NCBI RefSeq assembly: GCF_003425685.1
Contig: NZ_QJKM01000003.1
Location: 418,334-482,333, forward strand
Direction: 5' to 3'
DNA from: Rhizobium terrae
GTDB taxonomy: Bacteria > Pseudomonadota > Alphaproteobacteria > Rhizobiales > Rhizobiaceae
DNA length: 64,000 nt
The translations under genes and the position numbers were made by a program. Under the pieces are notes generated by a model that was not told the origin of the DNA, did no database searches, and saw nothing but the letters and a program-made list of their open reading frames with translations. Shown here in pieces: positions 44,400 through 53,333 of this stretch (position 1 is the stretch's first letter; every line of letters starts with the position of its first letter).

Positions 44400-45497
44400 T
44401 CAGGTCGCCCTGGGATAGTCGGCATAGCCACTGGCGCCACCGGAGTACCAAGTGTCCCGCGGCGGGACTGGTGCGAGCGCAACGCCGGCCTTGTACCTCT
44501 CAACGAGATCCGGGTTGGAAAGGTAAGGTGCGCCGAACGCCACCAGATCTGCCACGCCCGACCGGACCAATGCTTCGGCCGAGTTCTTGTTCAACCCGCC
44601 ATTGGCGATGATGGTCCCGTCGTAGAAATTCCGAAAATACTGCACCGTGCCTTCGTTCAGAACTTCGACCGGCGTCCCCGTGAGATCCGCCGGGATATGC
44701 TGAAACTGGACATAGGCGACCTTCACTTCGGAAATCCGCGCCACGAGGTATTCGTAGGTTGGAAGCGTCTGCGGGGTCGGCCGCAGGTCACCCATCGTTG
44801 CAGCTGGGCTCAACTTCAGACCGATACGCGATGCCGTCCATTCGGATGCCATCGCCTCGATGACTTCCAAGGCAAACCGCGTACGGTTTTCGATACTGCC
44901 GCCGTAACGATCTTCGCGAAGATTGGTGATGTCATTCAGAAATTGTGGGATGAGGAAGCCGACCGTGCCGTGCAATTCGACACCGTCGAAACCGGCATCC
45001 CGCGCCAGCCTTACCGATCTGGCATAATCACCTATGGTCCGCTCGATGTCCGAGAGCGTCATGGCCGCGGGTACTGGCGAGGTCTTGAAGCCACTGGGCG
45101 TAAACACTGGCTGGTTCACGCTGACGGCAGATGGAGCAAGCGGCAGAGCCCCGCCAAGCAGATCGGGGTGCGAGACCGCGCCACAATGACCAAGTTGTAC
45201 GAAGATACGGCCACCGGCCTCATGCACGGCGTCGGTCACGCGCTTCCACCCCTCGGCCTGTTCCTCGGTGAAGAGGCCCGGCACGTTGATGGCCCCGATC
45301 GCCTCGCGGCTGGGCCAGGTGCCTTCAGTCACGATCAGACCGGCCGAGGCCCGTTGGCGGTAATATTCCGCCTGAAGCTCCGTCGGAATCAGGCCCGGAT
45401 TGTCTGTCCTCGCGCGCGACATCGAGGCCATCACGACGCGGTTGGACAATTTGATTTCGCCGAGGGTGAACGGCTGGAACCCGATATCTGTGTACAT
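44400..45497 (-). CDS. Old yellow enzyme-like FMN alkene reductase with altered active site
   Basis: The 365-residue TIM barrel has the family start FQPFTLGEIKLSNRVVMASM and the FMN-binding DRYGGSIENRTRF. In the substrate-binding segment, where OYEs read H-x-x-(N/H)-x-Y, this protein reads HGTVGF. H176 is kept, but the second binding residue is V179 and the proton-donor Tyr is F181. A changed substrate or a non-reductive role is possible. AAGGAGG precedes the ATG at 45497. Confidence 0.85.
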   Translation of the reverse strand: MYTDIGFQPFTLGEIKLSNRVVMASMSRARTDNPGLIPTELQAEYYRQRASAGLIVTEGTWPSREAIGAINVPGLFTEEQAEGWKRVTDAVHEAGGRIFVQLGHCGAVSHPDLLGGALPLAPSAVSVNQPVFTPSGFKTSPVPAAMTLSDIERTIGDYARSVRLARDAGFDGVELHGTVGFLIPQFLNDITNLREDRYGGSIENRTRFALEVIEAMASEWTASRIGLKLSPAATMGDLRPTPQTLPTYEYLVARISEVKVAYVQFQHIPADLTGTPVEVLNEGTVQYFRNFYDGTIIANGGLNKNSAEALVRSGVADLVAFGAPYLSNPDLVERYKAGVALAPVPPRDTWYSGGASGYADYPRAT

Positions 45498-45657
45498 ATG
45501 GTGCTCCTCCTTCAGACAATAGTGCTGCTCCTGAGGGACTGCGGCGCTTGACAGTCGGCCTCACCCCGCATCCTCTTCCATCGGTGATTTCGGCGGGTTC
45601 GAAGGCGCTGACGCGCATCATCGCACCGGGTCCGGCGGCTCGCTTTGCTTGATGGCC

Positions 45658-46617
45658 TTACGGAACGGTGGCTTCCTGCGACGCGTCGTGGATTCCGGAC
45701 GTCTCGGCAGGCTGAAGACTCCGGGGGATATCGCCCTGTCTGACTGCCGGGGCTCCGCCCGCTGCTCCAAATGCCTGAGTGATCAGCAAAGTGTCTTCGT
45801 AGAGTTGTAGATGTTTGATCTTGCCGTCTTGCACCTTCACGTGAAGAGCGACCGGAGTCTCGAACGAACTCCCGCTCCGCTCGATTACGTGCGAAAACGT
45901 GCCGGTGATGACGACATTGTTGCCGTCCGAGATGATCTCGGAGATGTTCGCCGTGCTTTTCCCTTCGACATAGTATGGCCACATCACAGCGAAGAATTCC
46001 GGTGCCTGGCTGCCTCGGGTGCGTCGCCCGGTCCAGGGCAGGTCGCTCGATCCGGGCACGAACCAGTCGATCTCGTCTGCGAACAGATCCTTCATGCCCT
46101 CCAGATCCTTGTCGCCGATGCACTGCAACAGCCGGGTGGCGACGCTCTTCGCGTCGTCGGGAGCGGTACTTTCCACCGGCTCCACCAGAAGCCGTTCAAG
46201 CCGCACGCTGGCGAAACGCCAGCGTCCCGAAACCCTCTTGTAGGTTTCGTGGTAAATCCCCCATCCTTGGAGAATTTTGAGCGGGCTGCCAGCAGGGAAC
46301 ACAAGTCGATCGGAAATCGTCCAAGTTCCTTGCGCCGTGTCCGCGTCGAGGAATTCGATCTCCGGTGCATGAACCTGATGCACGGAGACCAGCGGCCCCA
46401 TCAACTGCCGTAGGCCCTCGATGAAGGCGTGAGCCGAGCTGAACTTCTGCGTGTCGTCGGCGCCACCGGGGGCACCGGCAATCTCAATCGCGGCGTCGGT
46501 CACAAAGTCCGCTTCGAGCTCCTCCCATTTCTTCTGATCAATCAGCCTGCAGTAGCGGGCCTTGAGTTGCTTGATATCCTCCATGTCATTGAGCTGCTCA
46601 CTGGTTCTGCTGGACAT
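45658..46617 (-). CDS. Tandem SnoaL/NTF2-like protein
   Basis: The 319-residue protein holds two NTF2-like cone domains, about residues 10-135 (EDIKQLKARYCRLIDQKKWE...) and 150-280 (SVATRLLQCIGDKDLEGMKD...). Most SnoaL proteins have one. NTF2 cones bind small hydrophobic ligands or catalyse isomerisations and dehydrations. It lies within the redox operon; the 160 bp between it and the alkene reductase gene hold no gene. The substrate is unknown. Confidence 0.8.
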   Translation of the reverse strand: MSSRTSEQLNDMEDIKQLKARYCRLIDQKKWEELEADFVTDAAIEIAGAPGGADDTQKFSSAHAFIEGLRQLMGPLVSVHQVHAPEIEFLDADTAQGTWTISDRLVFPAGSPLKILQGWGIYHETYKRVSGRWRFASVRLERLLVEPVESTAPDDAKSVATRLLQCIGDKDLEGMKDLFADEIDWFVPGSSDLPWTGRRTRGSQAPEFFAVMWPYYVEGKSTANISEIISDGNNVVITGTFSHVIERSGSSFETPVALHVKVQDGKIKHLQLYEDTLLITQAFGAAGGAPAVRQGDIPRSLQPAETSGIHDASQEATVP

Positions 46618-46644
46618 GACTGTTCCTTTCGATGCGTGAAGTTT

Positions 46645-47667
46645 TCAGAATTTCAGGAGGACGTTGCCGCTTTTCTTCGGCGCTGCGACAGCGGTAATGG
46701 CCGCCCCAAGATCGAACAGATCGAACACCCGGAAGCCGTCGAAGACCTGAGGCTCCGTGCGGGCGATGTCGATCGCGGTCGCGATGTCCTGCGCCTGTTC
46801 CTCCGGCCGGGTATCTGCTTGCCAGGTGCCGATGGTTGCCCCGCGCAGAGTGAGTCCCTTCGGCAGGAACATCGTCAGATCCGCTGGTCCTCCGTCCAGG
46901 AGGCCGAACGACACCATGGTGCCCTGGGTGTTCAGCAGCCGCCCTATCTCGGCCACCATCGGGCCGCCCACGCCGTCGATCACGAGGCGAAGGTCACCCT
47001 CGGCAGCGCGGCGGACCTCCTCCTGCCACCCTGTCGACGCCGTATGAATAATGTCGCCGCCCGGCAGAATCTCCGCCAGCCGGGTTGCGCTTTCCAGGGA
47101 GCGGACGAGACGGATGAGGTGTAAGCTATCGCGGAGCGCAAGCACGGCGATAACCTTGCCGACGGCCGAGGCTGCCGCGGTCAGAACAATATTGTCGGGG
47201 CGAGCGCCAAGGCTGCTGAGCCCAATTCGCAGGACGTGCCGTGCCGTGATGGTGTTGACGAGCAGTTGTGCCGCGACGTCGTCGGAGATGTCGTCCGGCA
47301 GTGCCACCAGCGCGGCCGCCGGCAAATCTACCAGGCTTTGCCATGCGCCTGGCGCCAGGAACGCAACACGCGTTCCGATCGCGATGCCCGAACCATCGAG
47401 CGCTCCGGGCGCTGCTTCTTCGATGATACCGACGGCCTCGGAGCCGGGCACACGGCCTTCCGGTATCTCCGCGCGCGTCTGCAAATATTTTGCGGCGATA
47501 AGTTGAAGATCACCTGGATGGATGATGCTGCGCGTGACGCGAACACGGACCTGGCCGGCCTTCAGAGGCGAAAGATGAACAGCGTCCTCGACCCGAAGCA
47601 CATCCTGTGCATCGCCGAACCTGTAGTGGACGATGCGCCGTGCCGGCTTTTGCGATGACGTGCCCAT
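46645..47667 (-). CDS. Zinc-independent MDR oxidoreductase (quinone/enoyl reductase-like)
   Basis: The 340-residue protein has the medium-chain reductase layout: an N-terminal GroES-like domain (HPGDLQLIAAKYLQ, GRVPGSEAVGII) and a Rossmann domain (LTAAASAVGKVIAVLAL, VIDGVGGP). Zinc-ligand cysteines are absent. I start at ATG 47667 with GGAGGG upstream rather than at TTG 47673. It begins 2 bp after the stop of the preceding reductase gene. It is likely an NADPH-dependent enone or quinone reductase. Confidence 0.88.
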   Translation of the reverse strand: MGTSSQKPARRIVHYRFGDAQDVLRVEDAVHLSPLKAGQVRVRVTRSIIHPGDLQLIAAKYLQTRAEIPEGRVPGSEAVGIIEEAAPGALDGSGIAIGTRVAFLAPGAWQSLVDLPAAALVALPDDISDDVAAQLLVNTITARHVLRIGLSSLGARPDNIVLTAAASAVGKVIAVLALRDSLHLIRLVRSLESATRLAEILPGGDIIHTASTGWQEEVRRAAEGDLRLVIDGVGGPMVAEIGRLLNTQGTMVSFGLLDGGPADLTMFLPKGLTLRGATIGTWQADTRPEEQAQDIATAIDIARTEPQVFDGFRVFDLFDLGAAITAVAAPKKSGNVLLKF

Positions 47668-47669
47668 AT

Positions 47670-48317
47670 TCAACCCTCCGGTCGTTCAACAGACAATGGA
47701 AAAGCGCGAGGCGCGGGCCAGGGAAGGAAGAAGTCATGACCCGCAATAGGCCCACCGACCGCCTGAATGCGGCCGCCAACCTTTAGGCTCCCGAGATCGA
47801 TCGGCGCGAAGCCGAAGCTCTCGAACAGGTCGGCCACGGTGCTCTTGGCATCATGGTCGTCTCCCGAGACAAGTACTGCCCGGCGGAACCGGCCGTCCCT
47901 TGCCTCAGCCGCGAAATTGCCCATGAACAGCGTGTTCATCGCCTTAACCACGCGAGCGCCGGGCGCCAACGCCGCGACATGCTCGCTGGAGCTGCCATCA
48001 TGAAAGTCGACGAGTCCCTGCGTGGGTGTGCCGTCTCTCAACGCATTCGTCGCATCGATCAAAACCTGACCGCGCCAAGCGGGCAATCCATGCAAGGCAG
48101 CCTCCACCTTTGGCCACGGCACGGCCAGCAGCACGATCGGCTTTTCAGCAGCAATTGCGGCCGGTGCTGCGGAAGCTCCAGAGCCAAGGCGACCGATGAC
48201 GCCTGCCAGTTTTTCAGGTGCTCCGCTATTGCTGAGAACGACCTGGTGGCCAGCGCCAATAGCCTTCTTCGAGAAGGCCTGCGCGACAGTTCCTGCACCG
48301 ATAATCCCGATTTCCAT
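47670..48317 (-). CDS. F420-type NADPH-binding reductase family protein
   Basis: The 215-residue protein has IGIIGAGTVAQA (residues 3-14), VVLSNSG and IVLLAVPW, which is the pattern of NADPH:F420 oxidoreductase-like and FNO-type proteins in bacteria that lack F420. It ends at AFPLSVERPEG. It belongs to the LysR-flanked redox operon and most likely transfers hydride between NADPH and another carrier. Confidence 0.85.
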   Translation of the reverse strand: MEIGIIGAGTVAQAFSKKAIGAGHQVVLSNSGAPEKLAGVIGRLGSGASAAPAAIAAEKPIVLLAVPWPKVEAALHGLPAWRGQVLIDATNALRDGTPTQGLVDFHDGSSSEHVAALAPGARVVKAMNTLFMGNFAAEARDGRFRRAVLVSGDDHDAKSTVADLFESFGFAPIDLGSLKVGGRIQAVGGPIAGHDFFLPWPAPRAFPLSVERPEG

Positions 48318-48387
48318 TCTTTCCTCCTGTCGAGGTGGGCGTACCAGGGTGTCCGAGACGGATCGCCTCGCCCGTTCGGCCTCGGCG

Positions 48388-48801
48388 TCAGCGAAGGCCG
48401 AGTTGCTCCATCACAACGGTGCCCGAGGGGTAGCAGTTGAACGACTCGATCTTGCCGTCTCGAAGCCGGAAGACATCGCAGCAAGGCGCGTCGATACGTT
48501 TGCCCGTCGGTTCGACCGTTCCGGATGGCAGGGCGAGCGGACCCTTGTGGGTGCCGCGCAGCGCGAGTTCCACGATGATCGTGTCGCCAACCTCGAAGAG
48601 GCGAAACAGTTCGCGATGCATATCGGGGAAAGCCCTGGCATAGACGTCGACCGTCTTCGCAACGTCGCGACCCCGGTAGGTCACGGCGATGGACTGGTCG
48701 GTCAACGTACCGTCCGGCGTGAAGCAGTCGATGAAGGCCTCGAGGTCCTGACGTTCGGCGGTCTCATAGGCCGCGCGAACAATCTTCTCGTTCTCAGTCA
48801 T
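48388..48801 (-). CDS. SnoaL-like polyketide cyclase family protein
   Basis: The 137-residue single NTF2-like domain (IVRAAYETAERQDLEAFIDC, TYRGRDVAKTVDVYARAFPD, APCCDVFRLRDGKIESFNCY) is the first gene of the minus-strand redox run. It is divergent from the LysR gene at 48907, with a large symmetric operator between. It is the gene most directly placed under that regulator. Confidence 0.85.
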   Translation of the reverse strand: MTENEKIVRAAYETAERQDLEAFIDCFTPDGTLTDQSIAVTYRGRDVAKTVDVYARAFPDMHRELFRLFEVGDTIIVELALRGTHKGPLALPSGTVEPTGKRIDAPCCDVFRLRDGKIESFNCYPSGTVVMEQLGLR

Positions 48802-48823
48802 GTGCTGAACTCCTGAGTTGCTC

Positions 48824-48890
48824 TTCAGGCAAGATAGGGTTGCAACAGACTGGTGTTCAGAGGCTATGTTGCAACGGATCTTTGCCTGAA
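48824..48890. promoter_or_regulatory. 67-bp symmetric LysR-type operator in the divergent promoter
   Basis: Two palindromic GTTGCAAC boxes (48839-48846, 48868-48875) lie 21 bases apart. They are flanked 6 bases out on each side by TTCAGGCAA (48824-48832) and its exact inverse TTGCCTGAA (48882-48890). The whole is mirror-symmetric, as expected for a LysR tetramer controlling both directions. Confidence 0.7.
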
Positions 48891-48906
48891 ATAGAATAAT
48901 GGCATC

Positions 48907-49830
48907 ATGCGCCCAGTCACTGACCTCAATGACCTCTACTATTTTGCCCGGGTCGTGGACGCTGGCTCGTATACGGCTGCAGCAAGGTCACTCGGTCTTC
49001 AGACGTCGAAGCTCAGCCGACGGGTTGCCCGGCTGGAGGAAGAATTGGGCGTGCGCCTGATCAATCGCACGACCCGCCATTTATCGCTCACCGAGGCTGG
49101 CCAGACCTTCCACCGACACTGCGTGGCACTGCTCGAGGAAGCGCAGGCGGCAAGGGATGCGATCGATCACATTCTCGCCAGGCCGCAGGGACTGGTGAGA
49201 ATGTCTTGCCCGATCGGCTTGCTGCAAGGCGGTCTCGGCACCTTACTGGGTCGATTCCTGCGCGATTATCCTGAGGTTCGCATCGCGCTGGACGCGACCA
49301 ACCGGCGCGTAGACGTCATCGAGGAGGGTCTCGACCTCGCAATCCGCGTGAGATTACCGCCGATGGAGGATTCCGAATTGGCGATGCGCCAGTTCGGTAT
49401 TTCCGAGATGGTCCTGGTCGCCACGCCCGACCTCATTCGCGCCTATGGCGAGCCTGTCGCTATTGAGGACATGGCGAACATGCCAACGATTTCGATGGCA
49501 GCGCGGGATGGCAAAACCACTTGGCGGTTGACCCACCTGTCCGGCAAAAAATCAGAAGTCGCGATCGTGCCACGGCTTGCGACGGATGATCTTCTCACCT
49601 TGAAAGGCGCCGCGCTCGACGGCCTTGGCGCCGCGCTGATTCCAGAGCACCTAATCGCCAAGGAAGTTGAGGCGGGCATGCTGGCCCGGCTGCTGCCCGA
49701 ATGGAAAACGCCCGGCGGCATCGTCCATGCGGTATTCCCATCAAGACGTGGCATGATACCGGCCGTCCGCGCACTCCTCGATTTCCTGGTGGCTGGCTTC
49801 GCCTTGCCAGAAATACGGAAAACGTCATGA
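48907..49830 (+). CDS. LysR-family regulator of the redox operon
   Basis: The 307-residue protein has an N-terminal HTH (LNDLYYFARVVDAGSYTAAA, LQTSKLSRRVARLEEELG) and a CrgA-type effector domain (VRMSCPIGLLQGGLGTLLG, VIEEGLDLAIRV, LAMRQFGISEMVLVA). It is divergent from the minus-strand run of six enzyme genes and almost certainly controls them in response to an electrophile or oxidant, which is inference from the enzyme set. Confidence 0.9.
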   Translation: MRPVTDLNDLYYFARVVDAGSYTAAARSLGLQTSKLSRRVARLEEELGVRLINRTTRHLSLTEAGQTFHRHCVALLEEAQAARDAIDHILARPQGLVRMSCPIGLLQGGLGTLLGRFLRDYPEVRIALDATNRRVDVIEEGLDLAIRVRLPPMEDSELAMRQFGISEMVLVATPDLIRAYGEPVAIEDMANMPTISMAARDGKTTWRLTHLSGKKSEVAIVPRLATDDLLTLKGAALDGLGAALIPEHLIAKEVEAGMLARLLPEWKTPGGIVHAVFPSRRGMIPAVRALLDFLVAGFALPEIRKTS

Positions 49831-50121
49831 AGCGACCCGAAGGGAGTCGCAGCTCCCCCAGTTTCCACGGCCCATACAGAAGCTTTCCGGATAACCGAAG
49901 TGTCGGTCATAGCCTTCAGCTACGCGGGTTACGTGTCCCGCAGACGGGAATGGGACATGCGAGCTGACGCTCACGTTCCGGATTGCGAGAAGGCAGCGAA
50001 ACCACCATGCCGGACGCTCAAGGATAGCACGCGCCGCCACGTCCGGAGTCGCGAGGTTAGGTCCGCGCGGGAGTCCAGCATCGTCCGATATTAGGTTACC
50101 GAATTGGAGAGCGACCCCGAC
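49831..50121. other. Scar region without a convincing gene
   Basis: Short open frames occur on both strands, but none has a good start, codon pattern or recognisable family. The piece follows the LysR stop and begins a 1.6-kb stretch made of gene remnants. Confidence 0.4.
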
Positions 50122-50307
50122 ATGATCCGACGACCGGCGCAAAGACTCTCCGCGCGAGGGGCCGACGCCGATCGCATCAGAACCAAGATCGGCGAGGCTC
50201 TCGATGGCAAAGGCGGCATCGTCGCCACGCTTTTGCGATCGCCACTGATTGGGGCAGAGCTCGACCTGACACGCGACCGCGAACTTCCGCGCGACATCGA
50301 CCTGTAG
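50122..50307 (+). CDS. Small protein resembling an antitoxin C-terminus
   Basis: A 61-residue frame reads MIRRPAQRLSARGADADRIR, then GKGGIVATLLRSPLIGAELD and ends PRDIDL. The ending resembles the toxin-binding tails of VapB/Phd-type antitoxins. No DNA-binding N-terminus and no toxin gene are present, so it is more likely a remnant or fusion joint than a working gene. Confidence 0.35.
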   Translation: MIRRPAQRLSARGADADRIRTKIGEALDGKGGIVATLLRSPLIGAELDLTRDRELPRDIDL

Positions 50308-50318
50308 GTCGAGCCAGA

Positions 50319-50675
50319 TCACGCAGCTTCGCGATCCGCGGCGCGATAGAATCCATAGCCCACCTTCACCAGGAGGCCCTCCTCGCACATCCACGCAAGG
50401 TAGTGTCTTGGGATACCGATGGCGGTGAAATCGCGGGTCTTCACCGTGGCTCTTTCGCGAGCAAGCGCGTATGCCTTCTCTCGTAGCGAGGGCTTCGGAC
50501 CGCCGGCCTGGCGAATGCGCTCCTCACGGTCCCGATCGCGTTTTCTGCGGGTCGCAAGCTGTGGCGAACGTTCGACGGCAATCGGCAGTTCATAGTTCTG
50601 GGTTTCGTCGGTCCCGGGGAGCCGAACCGGATTCGAACCTTCGCACGGTGCAGCGACAGAATTAGAGTTTGTACC
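50319..50675 (-). pseudogene. AbiEi-like antitoxin winged-helix fragment without start
   Basis: On the minus strand the frame is open from a stop at 50676-50678 to TGA at 50319. It ends REKAYALARERATVKTRDFT, then IGIPRHYLAWMCEEGLLVKV and GYGFYRAAD, a good match to the N-terminal winged helix of AbiEi-type type IV antitoxins. There is no ATG, GTG or TTG in a sensible place. The protein ends right after this domain, where full AbiEi continues for over 100 residues. No AbiEii toxin is nearby. It is a remnant. Confidence 0.5.
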
Positions 50676-50975
50676 TTACCGGGCCCCGCCCTTGGGCCTG
50701 CTGCAGAGATCTGACCGCTACCCCTTCCCTCAACGTCGCGGTGTTCGACGAACGCCGTGCATCCAAACCCTCCTATGTACCGCCTATGGTATCCGTTTCT
50801 TCGACATCCGACGTGGCCATCTTTCGCGGCGGTAAATTACGCAGCATGTATCTCCCTGCGGATGCGTGAGGCACCGGGCAGCGAACAAACCAGGGCGCGC
50901 CTCGTCCGAGCATCGCAACGATCAGAACAACTAAACGGCGACTCGGCCTGGGTCGTGCTGCGGAAGGAGGCCGGA
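50676..50975. other. Intergenic stretch with no gene seen
   Basis: Only short frames without family resemblance occur. The piece lies between the AbiEi-like remnant and the excisionase-like gene and probably holds that gene's promoter. Confidence 0.35.
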
Positions 50976-51206
50976 ATGGCAGATAGCAGATTTCTCACAC
51001 CCGACGAAGTAGCTGAACGCTACCGAGGTGGGGTTTCGGTTGGGACGCTTCGAAATTGGCGCGCGATGCGGCTCGGCCCATCCTTCGTTAAAATTGGAAA
51101 GGCTGTCCTCTACCCACTCGATGAACTTGATGCGTGGGATGAAAAGAATAGGGTGCAATGCCGTGCGCCAAAGAGACCTAACGGTCATAAGGGTGATCAG
51201 GCGTGA
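50976..51206 (+). CDS. Excisionase/AlpA-like helix-turn-helix protein
   Basis: The 76-residue protein has FLTPDEVAERYRGGVSVGTL, NWRAMRLGPSFVKIGKAVLY and PLDELDAWD, the winged-helix pattern of recombination directionality factors. An excellent GGAAGGAGG lies 5 bases before the ATG. Such genes sit close to an ICE end beside the integrase. Here no integrase is seen, but the surrounding scar supports a nearby element boundary. Confidence 0.75.
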   Translation: MADSRFLTPDEVAERYRGGVSVGTLRNWRAMRLGPSFVKIGKAVLYPLDELDAWDEKNRVQCRAPKRPNGHKGDQA

Positions 51207-51309
51207 TGGTCACAGTCGGACATCATGAACCGACCCCAATCCCCGGCACCTCATTGCAGCCTAGCCGAAAATATTCTCTCTAAATCAACTTCTTAGCGAG
51301 ACGCCAAGT

Positions 51310-51474
51310 ATGGTGCACAACCATCCGAGCGGCGATCCGACCCCCTCACGCGCCGATATCGACATGACGAAGACGATCGTCGACACCGCGAAGCCGCTCG
51401 GCATCACGGTGCACGACCACATCATCATCGGCAAGGACCGGCATGTCAGCCTGAAGGGCCTCAGGCTGATCTGA
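51310..51474 (+). pseudogene. radC: radC (JAB-domain) 3' fragment
   Basis: The frame from 51310 reads [20 protein letters not shown] and ends [20 protein letters not shown], the unmistakable end of RadC/DUF2466. HNHPSGD holds the metal-binding histidines of the JAB motif. Upstream the similarity stops abruptly near 51305, so about two-thirds of the gene is missing. The fragment probably cannot act and marks a deletion or insertion junction. RadC-type genes are common ICE accessories. Confidence 0.85.
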
Positions 51475-51484
51475 TGCGAACCCT

Positions 51485-52378
51485 CTAACCTGCGAAATAG
51501 GTTTCCCTATCGATATCCGCGAGGAGGCCCGGCCCCTCCGGATTCCATGCCGTGAGTTGACGGGTCCGGTCGTTTGAGGTCGGCGCATCCATGGCTGCGA
51601 ACCCTGCGAACCAGCCGAAGTGCTCCTTCACGTCCTCGCCGGTTTTGCCGACGACCGGAATGCCCAGGCGGCGTCCGATGACTTCGGCAATCGCCTTGAA
51701 CGGCACACCCTGTTCATCGATGGCATGGTAGCGAGCGCCCCCAGTGCCCTTTTCAAGCACCAGGCGGTAAAGACGAGCGGCGTCGAGCCGGTGCACTCCC
51801 GGCCACCGGTTGAGCCCCTCGCCGATATAGGCGGAGCTACCCTTCTGCCTTGCGAGCGCGATCAGCATCGGAACGAAACCATGATCTCCGTCGCCGTGAA
51901 CCGAGGGAGCAAGCCGAATGACGGAAACACGAACACCCCGCGCGGCCACGGCATCGGCGGCCGCTTCCGACGCACGGGGATAGCTATCCGAAACCGGCGG
52001 CGCCCTATCGTCTTCGGTTGCGGCCCGGCCGGAGGCGAGATGCGCAACGCCTGATGTGACGATCAGTGCACGGTCGGAACCCGACAGCTCCTCGCCCATC
52101 ACTTCGATGGCGCGGCGGTCGAGTTCGCAGTTTTCCCTGAAGTTGGAAAAGTCGTGGTTGAAGCCGGTATGGATGACGCCGTCGGCGGCCGCCACGCCGC
52201 GGCGCAGGCTGTCGACATCCTCCAGGCTGCCGCGATGCACTTCGGCACCGGCGGCGGCAAGCGATGCAGCACCGGCATCGGATCGTGCCAAGCCCAGAAC
52301 CTGATGTCCCGCCGCGATCAGATCACGAACGACCGCTGAGCCGACGAAACCTGTTGCACCTGTTACAAAGACACGCAT
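51485..52378 (-). CDS. NAD-dependent epimerase-like SDR
   Basis: The 297-residue protein begins with [17 protein letters not shown] and has [19 protein letters not shown] and [16 protein letters not shown], the atypical SDR pattern of reductases near XRE/MmyB regulators. Where a classical YxxxK would be, it reads YPRAS, without the lysine. It lies 10 bp from the radC remnant and is divergent from the regulator at 52479. Confidence 0.85.
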   Translation of the reverse strand: MRVFVTGATGFVGSAVVRDLIAAGHQVLGLARSDAGAASLAAAGAEVHRGSLEDVDSLRRGVAAADGVIHTGFNHDFSNFRENCELDRRAIEVMGEELSGSDRALIVTSGVAHLASGRAATEDDRAPPVSDSYPRASEAAADAVAARGVRVSVIRLAPSVHGDGDHGFVPMLIALARQKGSSAYIGEGLNRWPGVHRLDAARLYRLVLEKGTGGARYHAIDEQGVPFKAIAEVIGRRLGIPVVGKTGEDVKEHFGWFAGFAAMDAPTSNDRTRQLTAWNPEGPGLLADIDRETYFAG

Positions 52379-52478
52379 ATGAAAAGCCTCATTTCATGAA
52401 TGACGGCTTCAACTACGGTCAGGATTTTCGCGTTAAAAGTCGTGACCTTATACCGGTATCGGGACTAACAGGCAGAAC

Positions 52479-53318
52479 ATGGCGCCAGTCCAGGACGACA
52501 ATCTCTTGGGAAACTATTTGAAGGATCGGCGCGCCAAGCTGGATCCCGCCGCCTTCGGCATTCCGGCGACGCGACGGCGCACGCCCGGCCTCCGGCGCGA
52601 GGAAGTGGCGCAGCGCGCCAATGTGAGCGCTACCTGGTACACATGGCTCGAACAGGGCCGTGGTGGTGCGCCTTCCGCCGACGTGCTCGACCGACTCGCC
52701 AGGGCGCTGTCGCTGACGCCAGCCGAGCGCGAGCACCTTTTCCTCCTGGCGCAGCACCGGCCGCCGGAGGTGCGCTATCAGGCCTTTGAGCCGGTCACAC
52801 CGCAGCTTCAACGCGTGCTGCATTCCATGCCGTACAGTCCAGCCGTCCTGCGCACGCCGCTCTGGGACGTGGTTGCCTGGAATGATGCGGCCGCGGTCGT
52901 CATGACAGACTATGCGACGCTGCCGCTAGAAGAGCGCAACATCCTGAAGCTGATCTTCTGCAATGCCCGCGTCCGCGGCCATATGGTCAATTGGGAGCGT
53001 GACGCGCGGTACGCCGTTGCCGCCTTCCGGGCGGAAACCGCACGCATCGGCGCGCAGGAAGCGGTGCAGGCGATGGTCGAGGATCTCGGCAAGACGAGCC
53101 CGGAATTCGCCGCCATCTGGCGCGACTACGATATCCAGAACTACGGCCAGGGCCTCAAGCATTTCCGCCATGAAACTGCAGGCGACCTGATGCTCGAATA
53201 TTCGTCCTTCACCGTCGACGGCCGCCCGGACCTCGGCATCGTCATCTTCACGCCGATGACGGCGGAAGATGCCGAGCGGATCAGGTTACTGGTGGAGGCG
53301 AGACGGGCGCCCGAGTAG
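52479..53318 (+). CDS. XRE-type regulator with MmyB-like ligand domain
   Basis: The 279-residue protein has an HTH (TPGLRREEVAQRANVSATWY, LEQGRGGAPSADVLDRLARA) and the larger MmyB-like sensor domain (VAWNDAAAVVMTDYATLP, NILKLIFCNARVRGHMVNWE). Such proteins usually repress a divergent SDR gene, here at 51485-52378. The 100-bp gap holds ATACCGGTAT (52450-52459) and an imperfect GCCTCATT/AATGACGGC dyad as possible operators. Confidence 0.9.
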   Translation: MAPVQDDNLLGNYLKDRRAKLDPAAFGIPATRRRTPGLRREEVAQRANVSATWYTWLEQGRGGAPSADVLDRLARALSLTPAEREHLFLLAQHRPPEVRYQAFEPVTPQLQRVLHSMPYSPAVLRTPLWDVVAWNDAAAVVMTDYATLPLEERNILKLIFCNARVRGHMVNWERDARYAVAAFRAETARIGAQEAVQAMVEDLGKTSPEFAAIWRDYDIQNYGQGLKHFRHETAGDLMLEYSSFTVDGRPDLGIVIFTPMTAEDAERIRLLVEARRAPE

Positions 53319-53333
53319 GCGCCCTCCTCTATA

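Noticed and set aside
45512..46123. Minus-strand frame partly overlapping the tandem SnoaL gene
   Set aside because: Composition is Arg/Ser-rich without motifs, and the SnoaL reading in another frame is convincing.
50619..50705. Complete tRNA gene on the minus strand
   Set aside because: T-stem pairing fails beyond two base pairs and no acceptor 5' arm is present.
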